Positions 1 to 9,422 of a stretch of DNA of 64,000 bases are shown piece by piece. Origin of the DNA: Rhodoglobus sp. (GTDB lineage: Bacteria > Actinomycetota > Actinomycetes > Actinomycetales > Microbacteriaceae); NCBI GenBank assembly GCA_025464445.1, contig JAODLY010000027.1, forward strand, positions 1 through 64,000, in the 5' to 3' direction. Under the pieces are notes generated by a model. That model did no database searches. It saw nothing but the letters and a program-made list of their open reading frames with translations, and was not told the origin of the DNA. Each line of letters begins with the position of its first letter. Position 1 is the stretch's first letter. The position numbers and the translations under genes are program-made.

Positions 1-309
1 CGCGCGAGCAAGTTCTACGCAAAGCTCTTCGGCTGGGGCGTCCAGTCGAGTCCCGGCATGGATGACTACGCACTTGTCGATACCGGCGCCGGCCCCGACG
101 CGATCGGGGGTGGAATCGGCCCGGCGCAGCCTGAGGGATCCGGCGGCGTGAAGATCTATGTGCGAGTTCCGGACCTCGAGCAATCCCTCGCGCGCGCCGA
201 AGAGCTGGGAGGCGCCCGCCTGGTACCACCCACCGAGTTGCCTGGCGACTTCGGCTCGTTCGCGATCTTCACCGATCCTGACGGCAACCAGGTTGGACTG
301 TGGGCGTAG
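1..309 (+). CDS. VOC/glyoxalase-family protein, 5' truncated by window edge
   Basis: Frame open from base 1 (RASKFYAKLFGWGVQSSPGMDDYALVDTG...); VOC-like ending 'FAIFTDPDGNQVGLW'. Confidence 0.8.
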   Translation, partial: RASKFYAKLFGWGVQSSPGMDDYALVDTGAGPDAIGGGIGPAQPEGSGGVKIYVRVPDLEQSLARAEELGGARLVPPTELPGDFGSFAIFTDPDGNQVGLWA

Positions 310-650
310 CGGCGCAGCAGCTCGCCGAGAACGAAGAAACCCTGACATTCCGCGCTCTCGCTGAGCCGCGCAGGCGAGCTATCCTGCGGCTATGCGCGAA
401 TACCGAGATCAGCGCGGGTGACATCGCCCAACGCTTCGACGTGTCGCGCACCGCGATCAGCCAGCACCTGACGATTCTGAGGGAGGCGGGGCTCGTGTCA
501 GAGCGCAAAGACGGTACACGCCGGCTCTACAGCGCCCGCGCCGAAGGGCTGCGCTCGCTTCGCGCATTGCTGAACGAGCTCTGGGCGACAGGGCTCGAGC
601 GGGCGGCGCGCCTCGCGGAGGCCGACGACGAGACCGAGTCGGTGCCGTGA
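300..650 (+). CDS. ArsR-family HTH transcriptional regulator
   Basis: LAEPRRRAILRLC...SAGDIAQRFDVSRTAISQHLTILREAGLVSERKDGTRRLY is a typical ArsR winged helix; overlaps the upstream VOC gene. Confidence 0.88.
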   Translation: MGVAAQQLAENEETLTFRALAEPRRRAILRLCANTEISAGDIAQRFDVSRTAISQHLTILREAGLVSERKDGTRRLYSARAEGLRSLRALLNELWATGLERAARLAEADDETESVP

Positions 651-1162
651 GCGCGCCCCGGCCGAACGAGAAGCTCGCGGGGGTGGCCCCGTTGGAGCGA
701 CCTCCGATCCGCCAGAGCATCGTTGTGCGACAGGGGATCGAACGAACCTTCTCGACATTCGTGAGCAGAATCGGTCAGTGGTGGCCCACGATCCCCTTCT
801 CCTTCGGACAGCACAGCATCGTTTCCGTGACCTTCGAAACCAGAGTTGGCGGCCGGATCTATGAGACCCGGGAGGATGACTCGGTCGTCGAGTGGGGAAC
901 CGTTCTGGAGTGGTCGCCGCCTCAACGTTTCGTCATGTCGTGGAACATCACGGGAGTGCCCACGGATGTCGAGGTCAGCTTCACCAGTGAATCCGATACG
1001 ACAACCCGGGTGGACCTGGAGCATCGCGGTTGGGAGCGATTGACCGAAGCGCAGCTGGGCGACGACTGTGCGCTGCCCGGCGGCTATCTCGGCGGATCAT
1101 TCACCAGGGGGTGGGCAGTGATCCTGGATCGGTTCGCGATGGCCGTCGAAGCGAGCAGTTAA
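647..1162 (+). CDS. SRPBCC/AHSA1-family protein
   Basis: ATGA-type overlap with the ArsR gene; GGRIYETREDDSVVEWGTVLEWSPPQRFVMSWNI... is AHSA1-like. Confidence 0.8.
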   Translation: MSAPRPNEKLAGVAPLERPPIRQSIVVRQGIERTFSTFVSRIGQWWPTIPFSFGQHSIVSVTFETRVGGRIYETREDDSVVEWGTVLEWSPPQRFVMSWNITGVPTDVEVSFTSESDTTTRVDLEHRGWERLTEAQLGDDCALPGGYLGGSFTRGWAVILDRFAMAVEASS

Positions 1163-1169
1163 GCCCGCA

Positions 1170-1476
1170 CCCCCTGCAGGGCCGGGGGAAGGATGGTGCC
1201 GCGGGCGTGGTTGCCCTTCACGTGCTCGCCGTTCGGGAAGCACGCAACGGCATCATGACGAATATCGTCCGCCCGGGCTTCACGCTCACGGAGAAGGCCG
1301 ATGACATCCCACGCCTTGCGGACGTTGCGGCGTTGGAAGCCGAGTCGACTCCGACGGGTCGCGTGAGCGTGCCGGCGGACGTCGCTTCGGCGGTCGTGTA
1401 CCTCGCCTCCGCCTCCAACACCCACATCAACGGGCAGACCTTGTCGATCGCCGGGGGCCGAGAACTGCGGCGGTAG
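1170..1476 (+). pseudogene. C-terminal remnant of a short-chain dehydrogenase/reductase
   Basis: Only an SDR tail is recognisable: AGVVALHVLAVREARNGIMTNIVRPGFTLTEKAD...VASAVVYLASASNTHINGQTLSIAGGRELRR. No Rossmann GxxxGxG or YxxxK part upstream. Confidence 0.65.
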
Positions 1477-1510
1477 CTGCGGGCATCTTCCCTCTCGCTT
1501 GCGCTGGGCT

Positions 1511-1843
1511 TCACGCCGGAGGCGTGACCCCGCGAACGAAGGCCAGCGCCTCGGTGGCGAGGTCGACCCATGAGTAGTCGGACTCGCTATCCAGCACCAG
1601 CCACTGCTTCATCGGCACCCCCTTGTTCGCCTCGAAGTTGGTGCCATGGCCACCCTCCACGAAATGGATGACACGCGCCGTCGGCAGCTTGACCACGAGG
1701 TTGCCCCGCACGAGCATGGCGAAGATCCTGCCGTCTACCCGCAGCGCCGACGAACCGAAACCTGAGCCGGCCCCGGGCGGCACGACGCCGGGCTCGCCGG
1801 TGAAATGACCGGCGAGATCGTCGAACCGTTCCGCGGGAAGCAT
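1511..1843 (-). CDS. TfoX/Sxy N-terminal-domain-like protein
   Basis: MLPAERFDDLAGHFTGEPGV...FGSSALRVDGRIFAMLVRGNLVVKLPTARV...MKQWLVL; internal ATG used because the longer ORF upstream is non-family-like. Confidence 0.65.
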   Translation of the reverse strand: MLPAERFDDLAGHFTGEPGVVPPGAGSGFGSSALRVDGRIFAMLVRGNLVVKLPTARVIHFVEGGHGTNFEANKGVPMKQWLVLDSESDYSWVDLATEALAFVRGVTPPA

Positions 1844-1869
1844 GCTGCGAACTTTACGGCGATCCGCCG

Positions 1870-2907
1870 TCACCCGACGGCGCTCGAACCAGCCCACAGG
1901 TTGATGCCCATGTCGACGGCGTACTCGTCGATCGCGGCCAGTTCGGCGTCGGTGAACGAGAGGTTCTGCACGGCCGCGAGGTTCGCCTCGAGCTGCGCGA
2001 CGGATGACGCGCCGACGAGCGCCGACGTCACCTCCGTGTTGCGGAGCGTCCAGGAGATCGCGAGCTGGGCGAGGCTCTGGCCGCGGCCCTGCGCGATTTC
2101 CGTCAGGGCGCGGATGCCCTTGAGCGTGTCGTCGTTGACCATCGACTTCGCCATCGAGCCTTCGCGTGCCGCGCGGGCATCCTGCGGGATGCCGCCGAGG
2201 TAACGATCGGTCAGCAAGCCCTGGGCGAGCGGGGAGAACGCGATGCAGCCGACGCCCAGTTCGCTGAGGGTGTCGAGCAGGCCATCCTCGATCCAGCGGT
2301 TGAACATCGAATACGAGGGCTGGTGGATGAGCAGCGGGGTGCCGAGGTCGGCGAGGATCTGGGCTGCCCGCCGGGTGCGCTCGGGCGAGTAGGAGGAGAT
2401 GCCCGCGTACAGCGCGCGACCCGAGGTCACCGCCGTGTGCAGTGCACCCATCGTCTCTTCGAGCGGGGTGTCCGGGTCGGCGCGGTGGGAGTAGAAGATG
2501 TCGACGTAGTCGAGTCCCATCCGCTCGAGCGACTGGTCGAGGCTCGCAAGCAGGTACTTGCGCGATCCGAGGTCGCCGTACGGCCCCGGCCACATGTCAT
2601 AGCCGGCCTTTGTGGAGATGACGAGTTCATCGCGGTGCGGCGCGAAGTCCCGGCGCATGTGCTCCCCGAAGTTGGCCTCGGCGGCGCCGTAGGGCGGCCC
2701 GTAGTTGTTGGCCAGGTCGAAGTGGGTCACGCCCAGGTCGAACGCCCTGCGCAGGATCGCCTGTTGGCGCTGCATGGGCACGTCGTCTCCGAAGTTCTGC
2801 CAGAGCCCGAGCGAGACGGCGGGCAGCTTGAGGCCGCTGCGGCCGGTTCGCCGGTATGGCATGGGTTCGTAGCGGTCGCTTGCTGCTGCATAGGTCATGG
2901 ATGTCAC
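1870..2907 (-). CDS. aldo/keto reductase (YghZ / L-glyceraldehyde-3-phosphate reductase type)
   Basis: MPYRRTGRSGLKLPAVSLGLWQNFGDD...DLANNYGPPYGAAEANFG...YVDIFYSHRADPDTPLEETMGAL. Confidence 0.9.
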   Translation of the reverse strand: MTSMTYAAASDRYEPMPYRRTGRSGLKLPAVSLGLWQNFGDDVPMQRQQAILRRAFDLGVTHFDLANNYGPPYGAAEANFGEHMRRDFAPHRDELVISTKAGYDMWPGPYGDLGSRKYLLASLDQSLERMGLDYVDIFYSHRADPDTPLEETMGALHTAVTSGRALYAGISSYSPERTRRAAQILADLGTPLLIHQPSYSMFNRWIEDGLLDTLSELGVGCIAFSPLAQGLLTDRYLGGIPQDARAAREGSMAKSMVNDDTLKGIRALTEIAQGRGQSLAQLAISWTLRNTEVTSALVGASSVAQLEANLAAVQNLSFTDAELAAIDEYAVDMGINLWAGSSAVG

Positions 2908-3761
2908 GCCGAGAGTTCGGCGATCTCCTCTGCAGTAAGGATAATCTCGAGGGCGAGCACGGAGTCAAGGATGCTCTCAGGGCGAGAAGCGCCGGGAATC
3001 GGGATGACGACGGGTGCGAGCGCGAGCTCCCAGGCGAGACAGATGCGCTGCGGGCTCACGCCACGTTCTTCGGCGATGCGCTGGAATGCCGCGTACCTGT
3101 CCCCGAGTTGCCCGGCCCGACCGATGCCGCCGAGGGGGCTCCAGGGCAGGAAGGCGAGCCCCAGCTCCGCGCACAGCTCGAGCTCAGGCTGGCTTGAGCG
3201 GAAGGCGGGGGAGAACTGGTTCTGCACAGAGACGAGCCGCCCGCCGAGGATGACCTGCGACTCACGGATCTGCTCAGGGTTGGCGTTGGAGATGCCCGCC
3301 ATCTCGATGATGCCCTCATCCAGCAGGTCGGCCAGGGCGCCGACGGAGTCGGCGTACGGCACCGTCGGGTCAGGGCGGTGGAACTGGTAAAGGCCGATGG
3401 TGTCCGTGCCTAGCCGTCGCAGCGATTCCTTGACGGCCTTCTTGATGTAGTCGGGATGCCCGTTGAGCGTCCACGAGCCGTCGCCGGGTCGAAGGTGCCC
3501 GCCTTTGGTCGCGACGAGCACGTGCGAGGTGTCGCCCGGGTAGGTGCGTAGCGCCTCGGCGATCAGGGTCTCGTTGTGGCCGACCTCGTCGGCATCCCGG
3601 TGGTAGGCGTCTGCCGTGTCGATGAGTGTCACACCGGCGTCGAGGGCGGCGTGGACCGTGGCGATCGATCGCGATTCGTCAGGTCGGCCCTCGATCGACA
3701 TCGGCATTCCGCCGAGCCCGATGGCGCTCACTGTGCGGTTTCCAATTGTTCGCGTCTGCAT
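2904..3761 (-). CDS. aldo/keto reductase
   Basis: MQTRTIGNRTVSAIGLGGMPMS...LIDTADAYHRD...IGLYQFHRPDPTVPYADSVGAL; 4-bp overlap with the downstream AKR gene. Confidence 0.9.
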   Translation of the reverse strand: MQTRTIGNRTVSAIGLGGMPMSIEGRPDESRSIATVHAALDAGVTLIDTADAYHRDADEVGHNETLIAEALRTYPGDTSHVLVATKGGHLRPGDGSWTLNGHPDYIKKAVKESLRRLGTDTIGLYQFHRPDPTVPYADSVGALADLLDEGIIEMAGISNANPEQIRESQVILGGRLVSVQNQFSPAFRSSQPELELCAELGLAFLPWSPLGGIGRAGQLGDRYAAFQRIAEERGVSPQRICLAWELALAPVVIPIPGASRPESILDSVLALEIILTAEEIAELSA

Positions 3762-3871
3762 GGAAGTCGTCCTTTCGCACGGTGCTGAGACCGTTCGGTG
3801 TTGACTTTAGGCCGGGGCTTTGCAACAGTCAAATAGGAAAGAGTCGTGCCTTTCAGAAGGATTGGTTATAA

Positions 3872-4768
3872 ATGGATTTGCGCCAGATGGAGTACTTCGT
3901 AGCCCTAGCGGAGGAGCAGCAATTCACCCGCGCCGCCGACCTGCGCCGCGTGTCGCAGTCGGGGCTCTCTGCGGGCATCCGCACCCTCGAAGACGAACTG
4001 CAGACCCCGCTCTTCACCCGCACGACCCGCAGGGTGGAGTTGACGGATGCGGGGCGGGCCCTGTTGCCGCACGCCAGGTCGCTGCTCGCGCAGGCTGCAG
4101 CGGGCAGGGACGCCGTGGTCGCCACCCGCAGCGAAGTGGTCGGGGAGTTGCGCCTCGGGGGGGAGCAGTGCCTCGGCGTCATCGACATCGCCGAGCTGCT
4201 CGGGCGCTTCCACGCGCGTTATCCGAAGGTGCGGGTCGCCTTCCATCAGGCAGGCACAGGTGAGTTGCTCGGCATGTTGCGCGCCGGCGAACTCGATGTC
4301 GCGTTCGTCGCTGTCGGCGGTGCCGGCGGGGTCGGCGCCACCGGCAAGCGTGGCGCGATAAGCCAGCGCGAACTCGCGACCGAACCGCTCGTCGTGCTGT
4401 GCTCCCCCCGATCGCCTCTCGCGAAGAAGTCGCGGGTCAGCTGGGAGGACCTGGAAGGAGAGGTCTTCGTCGACTTCAACGCATCCTGGGCGATTCGCGG
4501 CATCAACGACACGGCATTCGCTGGCAGGGGGCTCGCGAGGGATGTCGGATTCACCGTCAACGACGTGCACACCCTGCTCGACCTCGTGCACCGCGAGCTG
4601 GGCATCGCCGTCGTGCCGCGCCCGATCGCCTCGAAGCCGCAGGCGGAAGGTCTCGTGTCGATTCCGATCGTCGGCGGCGAGGCCGCGACCTGGACCCTGA
4701 GCGTCGCCTCCGCGGCAGCGTCGACCGACGCGGGCATCGCCGGCCGGCTGCTCGAGATACTGTCGTAG
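3872..4768 (+). CDS. LysR-family transcriptional regulator
   Basis: MDLRQMEYFVALAEEQQFTRAADLRRVSQSGLSAGIRTLEDELQTPLFTRTTRRVELTDAGRALL; divergent from the AKR genes. Confidence 0.93.
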   Translation: MDLRQMEYFVALAEEQQFTRAADLRRVSQSGLSAGIRTLEDELQTPLFTRTTRRVELTDAGRALLPHARSLLAQAAAGRDAVVATRSEVVGELRLGGEQCLGVIDIAELLGRFHARYPKVRVAFHQAGTGELLGMLRAGELDVAFVAVGGAGGVGATGKRGAISQRELATEPLVVLCSPRSPLAKKSRVSWEDLEGEVFVDFNASWAIRGINDTAFAGRGLARDVGFTVNDVHTLLDLVHRELGIAVVPRPIASKPQAEGLVSIPIVGGEAATWTLSVASAAASTDAGIAGRLLEILS

Positions 4769-4770
4769 CC

Positions 4771-5613
4771 GTGATCATCGACGCCCACCAACATGTCTGG
4801 GATCTCGACGCCGCCCGCTACGACTGGCTCGGCCCCGACCTGGCCCCGATCGACCGCACCATCGGGTTCGACGAAGTGCTGCCCTCCCTCACGCGGGCGG
4901 GAGTGGATGCCACCGTGCTCGTGCAATCCGCCGACAACGCCGAAGACACCGCGCTCATGCTGGCCGTGGCCGAAGCCCACCCGCAGGTGGCGGCCGTCGT
5001 CGCCTGGGTTCCGCTCGGCGATCCCGAGGGGACGGCAACCCGGCTCGCCGCCCTGCGCACCAACCCACTCGTCGTCGGGGTGCGGAACCTCATCCACACG
5101 CGGCCCGACCCCGATTGGCTGCTGCGCGCGGAGGTGGACGAGAGCCTGGGGATCCTCGAGCGCGCCGGCGTGACACTCGACTTCGTCGGCGACCTGCCGC
5201 GACACCTCGAGATCGTGCCGATCATCGCGGCGCGGCATCCCGGGCTCCGCATCGTGATCGATCACCTCAACAAGCCGCCGATCGGGCTGGAGTCCCGCGA
5301 CCCATGGTGGTCGCTCATCGCCGCCGCCGCCGAGTCGCCGATGGTGTTCGGCAAGGTGAGTGGGCTCTACTCGGCGACCGGGGACATGGCCGCGTGGAGC
5401 GTCGACGGCGTCCGCCCATTCTTCGAGCGGGCGGTCGAGGTGTTCGGCCCCGCCCGCCTGATGTATGGCGGAGACTGGCCGATCTCGGTGCTCGCCGGCG
5501 GCTACGACAGGGTGTGGGATGGGCTGAGCGTGCTCTTCGCCGAGCTCGGGGATGCCGACCGGCAGCGCGTGCTGGGTGGCACAGCCGCCGAGTTCTATGG
5601 GATCGGCAGCTAA
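4771..5613 (+). CDS. amidohydrolase-family TIM-barrel protein (fuconolactonase-like)
   Basis: GTG start; MIIDAHQHVWDLDAARYDWLGPDLAPIDRTIGFDE...RLMYGGDWPISVLAGGYD. Confidence 0.85.
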   Translation: MIIDAHQHVWDLDAARYDWLGPDLAPIDRTIGFDEVLPSLTRAGVDATVLVQSADNAEDTALMLAVAEAHPQVAAVVAWVPLGDPEGTATRLAALRTNPLVVGVRNLIHTRPDPDWLLRAEVDESLGILERAGVTLDFVGDLPRHLEIVPIIAARHPGLRIVIDHLNKPPIGLESRDPWWSLIAAAAESPMVFGKVSGLYSATGDMAAWSVDGVRPFFERAVEVFGPARLMYGGDWPISVLAGGYDRVWDGLSVLFAELGDADRQRVLGGTAAEFYGIGS

Positions 5614-5621
5614 AGCGACAC

Positions 5622-5637
5622 TCGAACATATTTTCGA
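5622..5637. promoter_or_regulatory. LexA (SOS) box-like palindrome upstream of the alkB-like gene
   Basis: TCGAACATATTTTCGA, 15/16 match to TCGAACATATGTTCGA; candidate -10 TATCCT at 5645-5650. Confidence 0.7.
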
Positions 5638-5656
5638 ATGTTGCTATCCTCGAAGC

Positions 5657-6289
5657 ATGAGCATCGCATTCCAGGCCTCGCTGTTCGACGACATCAGTTC
5701 CGAGCCCGAGCTGCGCCCACTCGGCCTCATGGTGCAGCGCATCCCGCTCGAAGAGGGCGCATGGGTCGACCTGCGGCCGGGGTGGCTGTCGAACTCCGAC
5801 GCGCTGTTCGAGCGGCTGGCGGTGGATGTGCCGTGGAAGGCCGACAAGCGCGAGATGTACGACCGGGTGGTCGCCGTGCCCCGGCTCGTGTCATGGTTCG
5901 GGCCGGGATCTGAGTTTCCCGACCCCGTGCTCAGCGCCGCGCAGGACGCGCTCAACGACCACTATGGCCGCCCGCCCGGGCAGGTGTTCCAGACCGCCGG
6001 CCTGTGCTTCTACCGCACCGGGGACGACAGCGTGGCCTGGCACGGCGACCGCGTCGGCCGCACTATCGACAGGGACACGATGGTCGCGATCCTCTCCGTC
6101 GGCGCGGAGCGCACACTTTCGCTGCGGCCGAAGGGTGGAGGCCACGCCATGAAGTTCCCGGTCGGCCACGGCGACCTCGTGGTCATGGGCGGCAGCTGCC
6201 AGCGCACCTACGAGCACGCGATCCTCAAGACCAAGCAGGCCGTTGGCCCGAGGATCAGCGTGCAGTTCCGGCCGGTCTGGCCGCGTTAG
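5657..6289 (+). CDS. AlkB-like alpha-ketoglutarate-dependent dioxygenase
   Basis: Tail RTGDDSVAWHGDRVGRTI...VAILSVGAERTLSLRPKGGG...HGDLVVMGGSCQRTYEHAI...ISVQFRPV matches the AlkB HxD...H...R fold. Confidence 0.88.
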   Translation: MSIAFQASLFDDISSEPELRPLGLMVQRIPLEEGAWVDLRPGWLSNSDALFERLAVDVPWKADKREMYDRVVAVPRLVSWFGPGSEFPDPVLSAAQDALNDHYGRPPGQVFQTAGLCFYRTGDDSVAWHGDRVGRTIDRDTMVAILSVGAERTLSLRPKGGGHAMKFPVGHGDLVVMGGSCQRTYEHAILKTKQAVGPRISVQFRPVWPR

Positions 6290-6846
6290 GCCGCCAGCCG
6301 CCGCACCTGGTCGAGCAACTGCTCGGCGACGAGATCGAACGGCTCCAGCTGCTGCTCGGCGCGGCTGAGCACGACGGCTCCTTCGCTCGCCGCGACGAGG
6401 GTTGCCGCGAAAGCGGCGGCGTGGCGCTGGGGCAGTCCACCGGCCTCGAGCAGGGCGGCGAGACGGGTTCGCCACTGCCGGAACACGGTAGCGCTGTGCT
6501 CGAGCAGCGCCGGTGACTCGGTGGCGACGGTGACCGCGAGCACTGCGCATCCTGCCTGGAAGTGTGAGCGTTCGAGCACAGTGCGCCAGATGGCGAGGAA
6601 GGATGCCGTGACTTCGGCGGGGGACTTGCCGGCCCAGCTGTCCACGAGGTCGAGGGCCCGGCCCCCGGCCAGATCGACAGCGGCGGCGACGAGCTGGTCC
6701 TTGCCATCGGGGAAGTGGTGGTACACCGAACCGCGCGGCGCCCCGGTGAGTTCGAGCACCTCCGAGAACGAAGTGCCCTGCAGTCCCTGCTGGGCGAGCA
6801 GCCGGGCCGCGCCGGCCACCATCCGGGCTTTCACGTCGCTCGCCAT
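6286..6846 (-). CDS. TetR/AcrR-family regulator (LmrA/YxaF-like)
   Basis: MASDVKARMVAGAARLLAQQGLQGTSFSEVLELTGAPRGSVYHHFPDGKDQLVAAAV. Confidence 0.9.
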   Translation of the reverse strand: MASDVKARMVAGAARLLAQQGLQGTSFSEVLELTGAPRGSVYHHFPDGKDQLVAAAVDLAGGRALDLVDSWAGKSPAEVTASFLAIWRTVLERSHFQAGCAVLAVTVATESPALLEHSATVFRQWRTRLAALLEAGGLPQRHAAAFAATLVAASEGAVVLSRAEQQLEPFDLVAEQLLDQVRRLAA

Positions 6847-6866
6847 CGGAATCTCCTTGACTATGC

Positions 6867-6888
6867 AGACCGTCATAGTTTACGGTCT
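6867..6888. promoter_or_regulatory. candidate TetR operator in the divergent intergenic region
   Basis: AGACCGT-CATAGTTT-ACGGTCT: perfect 7-bp arms, 8-bp spacer, between the tetR start and the tautomerase gene. Confidence 0.6.
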
Positions 6889-6923
6889 ATGCATCCCATC
6901 ATAGTTTCGAAGGAGCCTCTCTC

Positions 6924-7370
6924 ATGCCCATGATCGATGTCTACGCCCCAGCCGACCTGTTCCCCGCCGACGCGGATGCAGCACTCGGCACTGAACTCAC
7001 GCACGCAGTGCTGCGCGCCGAGGGTCACGTCGAGGCGGTCATCCCCGCCTTCTTCACCGACAACACGGCGGCATTCGTGCACCGCCTGCCGATCGTGACG
7101 ACAGCGGCAACACCGCAGGCGCGTTCCGTGCGCATCCAGGTGATCACCCCTCCCGGGTCGCTCAACCGTGAGGGCCAGCGCCAGCTCACGACAGAGGCGA
7201 CCGAGATCGTCGCGCGGATTGCGGGCGACGAGACGCTCCGCGCCCGCACCTGGGTGATTATCACCGAGGCGGCGGAAGGCGGTTGGGGCCTCGCGGGCAC
7301 GGCGTTCGGCAAGGAGGAGTTCGGGGCACTCGCGGCCCGCGCTGCAGCCGCCCGCGCCGCAGCGCAGTAG
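6924..7370 (+). CDS. tautomerase-like protein
   Basis: MPMIDVYAPADLFPADADAALGTELTHAVLRAEG...TWVIITEAAEGGWGLAGTAFGKEE. Confidence 0.65.
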   Translation: MPMIDVYAPADLFPADADAALGTELTHAVLRAEGHVEAVIPAFFTDNTAAFVHRLPIVTTAATPQARSVRIQVITPPGSLNREGQRQLTTEATEIVARIAGDETLRARTWVIITEAAEGGWGLAGTAFGKEEFGALAARAAAARAAAQ

Positions 7371-7425
7371 CGCGGCAGTAGCGTGGGGGCATGAGTGCTC
7401 CCGCGGCGCCGGACGCCGTCAGCTG

Positions 7426-8439
7426 ATGGATCCGGTCGACGCCCTGGCCGAGATCGCCTACTGGCTCGAACGCGACCTGGCATCCCCGTTCAAGACCAAG
7501 GCGTTCCGCAGGGCCGCCGAGGTGATCTCGCCGCTGCCCAAAGCAGAGCTGGGTGAACTCGCGCTGGGTGGCGGGCTCGCCGGCATGAAAGGCATTGGCG
7601 GTACCACCCTCGAGGTGATCCGCCAGGCCGCAGAGGGACGGGTTCCCGACTATCTCGCCGACGTGCGTGCCCGGTTGGACAAACCCCTCGTGACGGGCGG
7701 AACCGAACTGCGCGCCCAGCTCAAGGGCGACCTGCACAGCCACAGCGACTGGTCCGACGGCACGACATCCATCGAGCTCATGGCCCAGACCGCCCGCTGG
7801 CTCGGACACGACTACCTCGTGCTCACCGACCACTCCCCGCACCTGAAGGTGGCGAACGGGCTGACCGCGGAACGCCTGCGCACCCAGCTGGGCGTCGTCG
7901 CGGCGATCAATGCGGAGCACGACGGCTTCCGCCTGCTCTCCGGTATCGAGGTCGACATCCTCGATGACGGCGCGCTCGACCAGTCTCGGGAGCTGCTCGA
8001 GCGCCTCGATGTTGTCGTGGCGAGCGTTCACTCGAAGCTGCGCATGGACAAGGCAGAGATGACCGCGCGGATGCTGCGTGCGATCGCCGATCCGAACACC
8101 AACGTGTTGGGGCACTGCACCGGCCGTCTCGTCGAGGGATCACGCGGCACCCGCCCCCCATCCCAGTTCGATGCCCGTGCCGTGTTCGAGGCGTGCGCAG
8201 AGCACGGCGTGGCTGTGGAGATCAACGCCAGGCCGGAGCGGCGGGACCCGCCGAGCGCCCTCATCCGGCTGGCCCTCGAGGTGGGCTGCCTGTTCAGCAT
8301 CGACAGCGACGCGCACGCACCGGGCCAGCTCGGCCTCATCGACTACGGTGCGGCGCGCGCGGTGTCGAACGGCGTGCCGCCCGAGCGGATTGTGACTACC
8401 TGGCCGCTCGAGCGGCTGCTCGGCTGGGCAGCGGCCTGA
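7426..8439 (+). CDS. PHP-domain metal-dependent phosphoesterase (PolX C-terminal-like)
   Basis: KGDLHSHSDWSDGTTSIELMAQTARWLGHDYLVLTDHSPHLKVANGL...EVDILDDG...SVHSKLRMD...INARPERRDPP...SIDSDAHAPGQL. Confidence 0.9.
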   Translation: MDPVDALAEIAYWLERDLASPFKTKAFRRAAEVISPLPKAELGELALGGGLAGMKGIGGTTLEVIRQAAEGRVPDYLADVRARLDKPLVTGGTELRAQLKGDLHSHSDWSDGTTSIELMAQTARWLGHDYLVLTDHSPHLKVANGLTAERLRTQLGVVAAINAEHDGFRLLSGIEVDILDDGALDQSRELLERLDVVVASVHSKLRMDKAEMTARMLRAIADPNTNVLGHCTGRLVEGSRGTRPPSQFDARAVFEACAEHGVAVEINARPERRDPPSALIRLALEVGCLFSIDSDAHAPGQLGLIDYGAARAVSNGVPPERIVTTWPLERLLGWAAA

Positions 8440-9397
8440 GCGACTGGGCTGCATCCAACTCCACCAGGCGGGTGGCCGTCTGCTCGTCGATCACGAGATG
8501 GGTGATCACGCCGGCGCGCAGGGCCGCGAGCAAGGGAAGCGCCTTGCTGTCTCCCGCGACGGCACACACCCGCCGGGGCATCCTGCGCAGTTCGGCGGGG
8601 GTGGGGCCGGTTGCACGTTCGTTCAGGGACAGGTCTTCATACGTGCCGTCGGCACGCAGGAAGACAGTGCAAACATCACCGACGACGCCTTCGGCTTCGA
8701 GTATGTCGATGTCTTCTTTCTCGAGGTAACCCGCCGAATAGACGTGGCTCGGCACCTCCCCTGCGACGGCGCCGATCGAGAACAGGGCAATGTCCGCACG
8801 TCGTTGCACGTCGAGCACCCGCGCGATCGAGCGCTCCCGCCACATTGCGCGGCGGGTCTCCGCGTAGTCGAAGAAGGCGGGAACCGGGAACAGGTTCACA
8901 CTCGCGTCGAACGCGTCGCCGAACCGCGAGATGAGGCTGCCGACGTATTCGACGCCGGATGTGCGGTTGTTCGCGGCCCCGTTGAGCTGCACTATCGAGC
9001 TGCCGCGGGTGGGCTTCTTGCCGAGATGCTTCGCGATCGCGGCCAGGGTTGTACCCCAGGCGACCCCGAGAACCATGTCCGAATCGAACATGCCGGTCAC
9101 CATCCTGGCCGTCGCGAGTGCTACCTGTTCGAGCCGTTCGGCGACGGAGGCGGAGTCGGCAATGGGCACGACGTAGACCTCGACGCCGAACGCGGAGGAG
9201 ATGTAGCTGCCGACTCCTGGCGCTCGGCTCGGGGTCGGCCGCAGGGTGATTTCGACGACGCCGGTGGCGCGAGCCTCTTTGAGCAATCGCGAAACGCTCG
9301 ACCGTGACATGTGCAGGTGACCGGCTATCGTGTCCATCTTGATGTCCTGCAGGTAGTACATGGATGACGCGGCCAGCAGGCTCTCTTCCCTGTCCAT
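8396..9397 (-). CDS. SorC/DeoR-type sugar-binding transcriptional regulator
   Basis: MDREESLLAASSMYYLQDIKMDTIAGHLHMSRSSVSRLLKEARATGVVEI plus SorC sugar-binding domain (DMVLGVAWGTTLAAIAKHLGKK...VCAVAGDSKALPLLAALRAGVITHLVIDE). Confidence 0.88.
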   Translation of the reverse strand: MDREESLLAASSMYYLQDIKMDTIAGHLHMSRSSVSRLLKEARATGVVEITLRPTPSRAPGVGSYISSAFGVEVYVVPIADSASVAERLEQVALATARMVTGMFDSDMVLGVAWGTTLAAIAKHLGKKPTRGSSIVQLNGAANNRTSGVEYVGSLISRFGDAFDASVNLFPVPAFFDYAETRRAMWRERSIARVLDVQRRADIALFSIGAVAGEVPSHVYSAGYLEKEDIDILEAEGVVGDVCTVFLRADGTYEDLSLNERATGPTPAELRRMPRRVCAVAGDSKALPLLAALRAGVITHLVIDEQTATRLVELDAAQSLRPLPSRAAARAAR

Positions 9398-9408
9398 CGT
9401 GCTCCTTC

Positions 9409-9422
9409 TGCACATATGTGCA
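9409..9422. promoter_or_regulatory. 14-bp perfect palindrome, candidate operator between the SorC-type regulator and glpD
   Basis: TGCACATATGTGCA. Confidence 0.5.
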
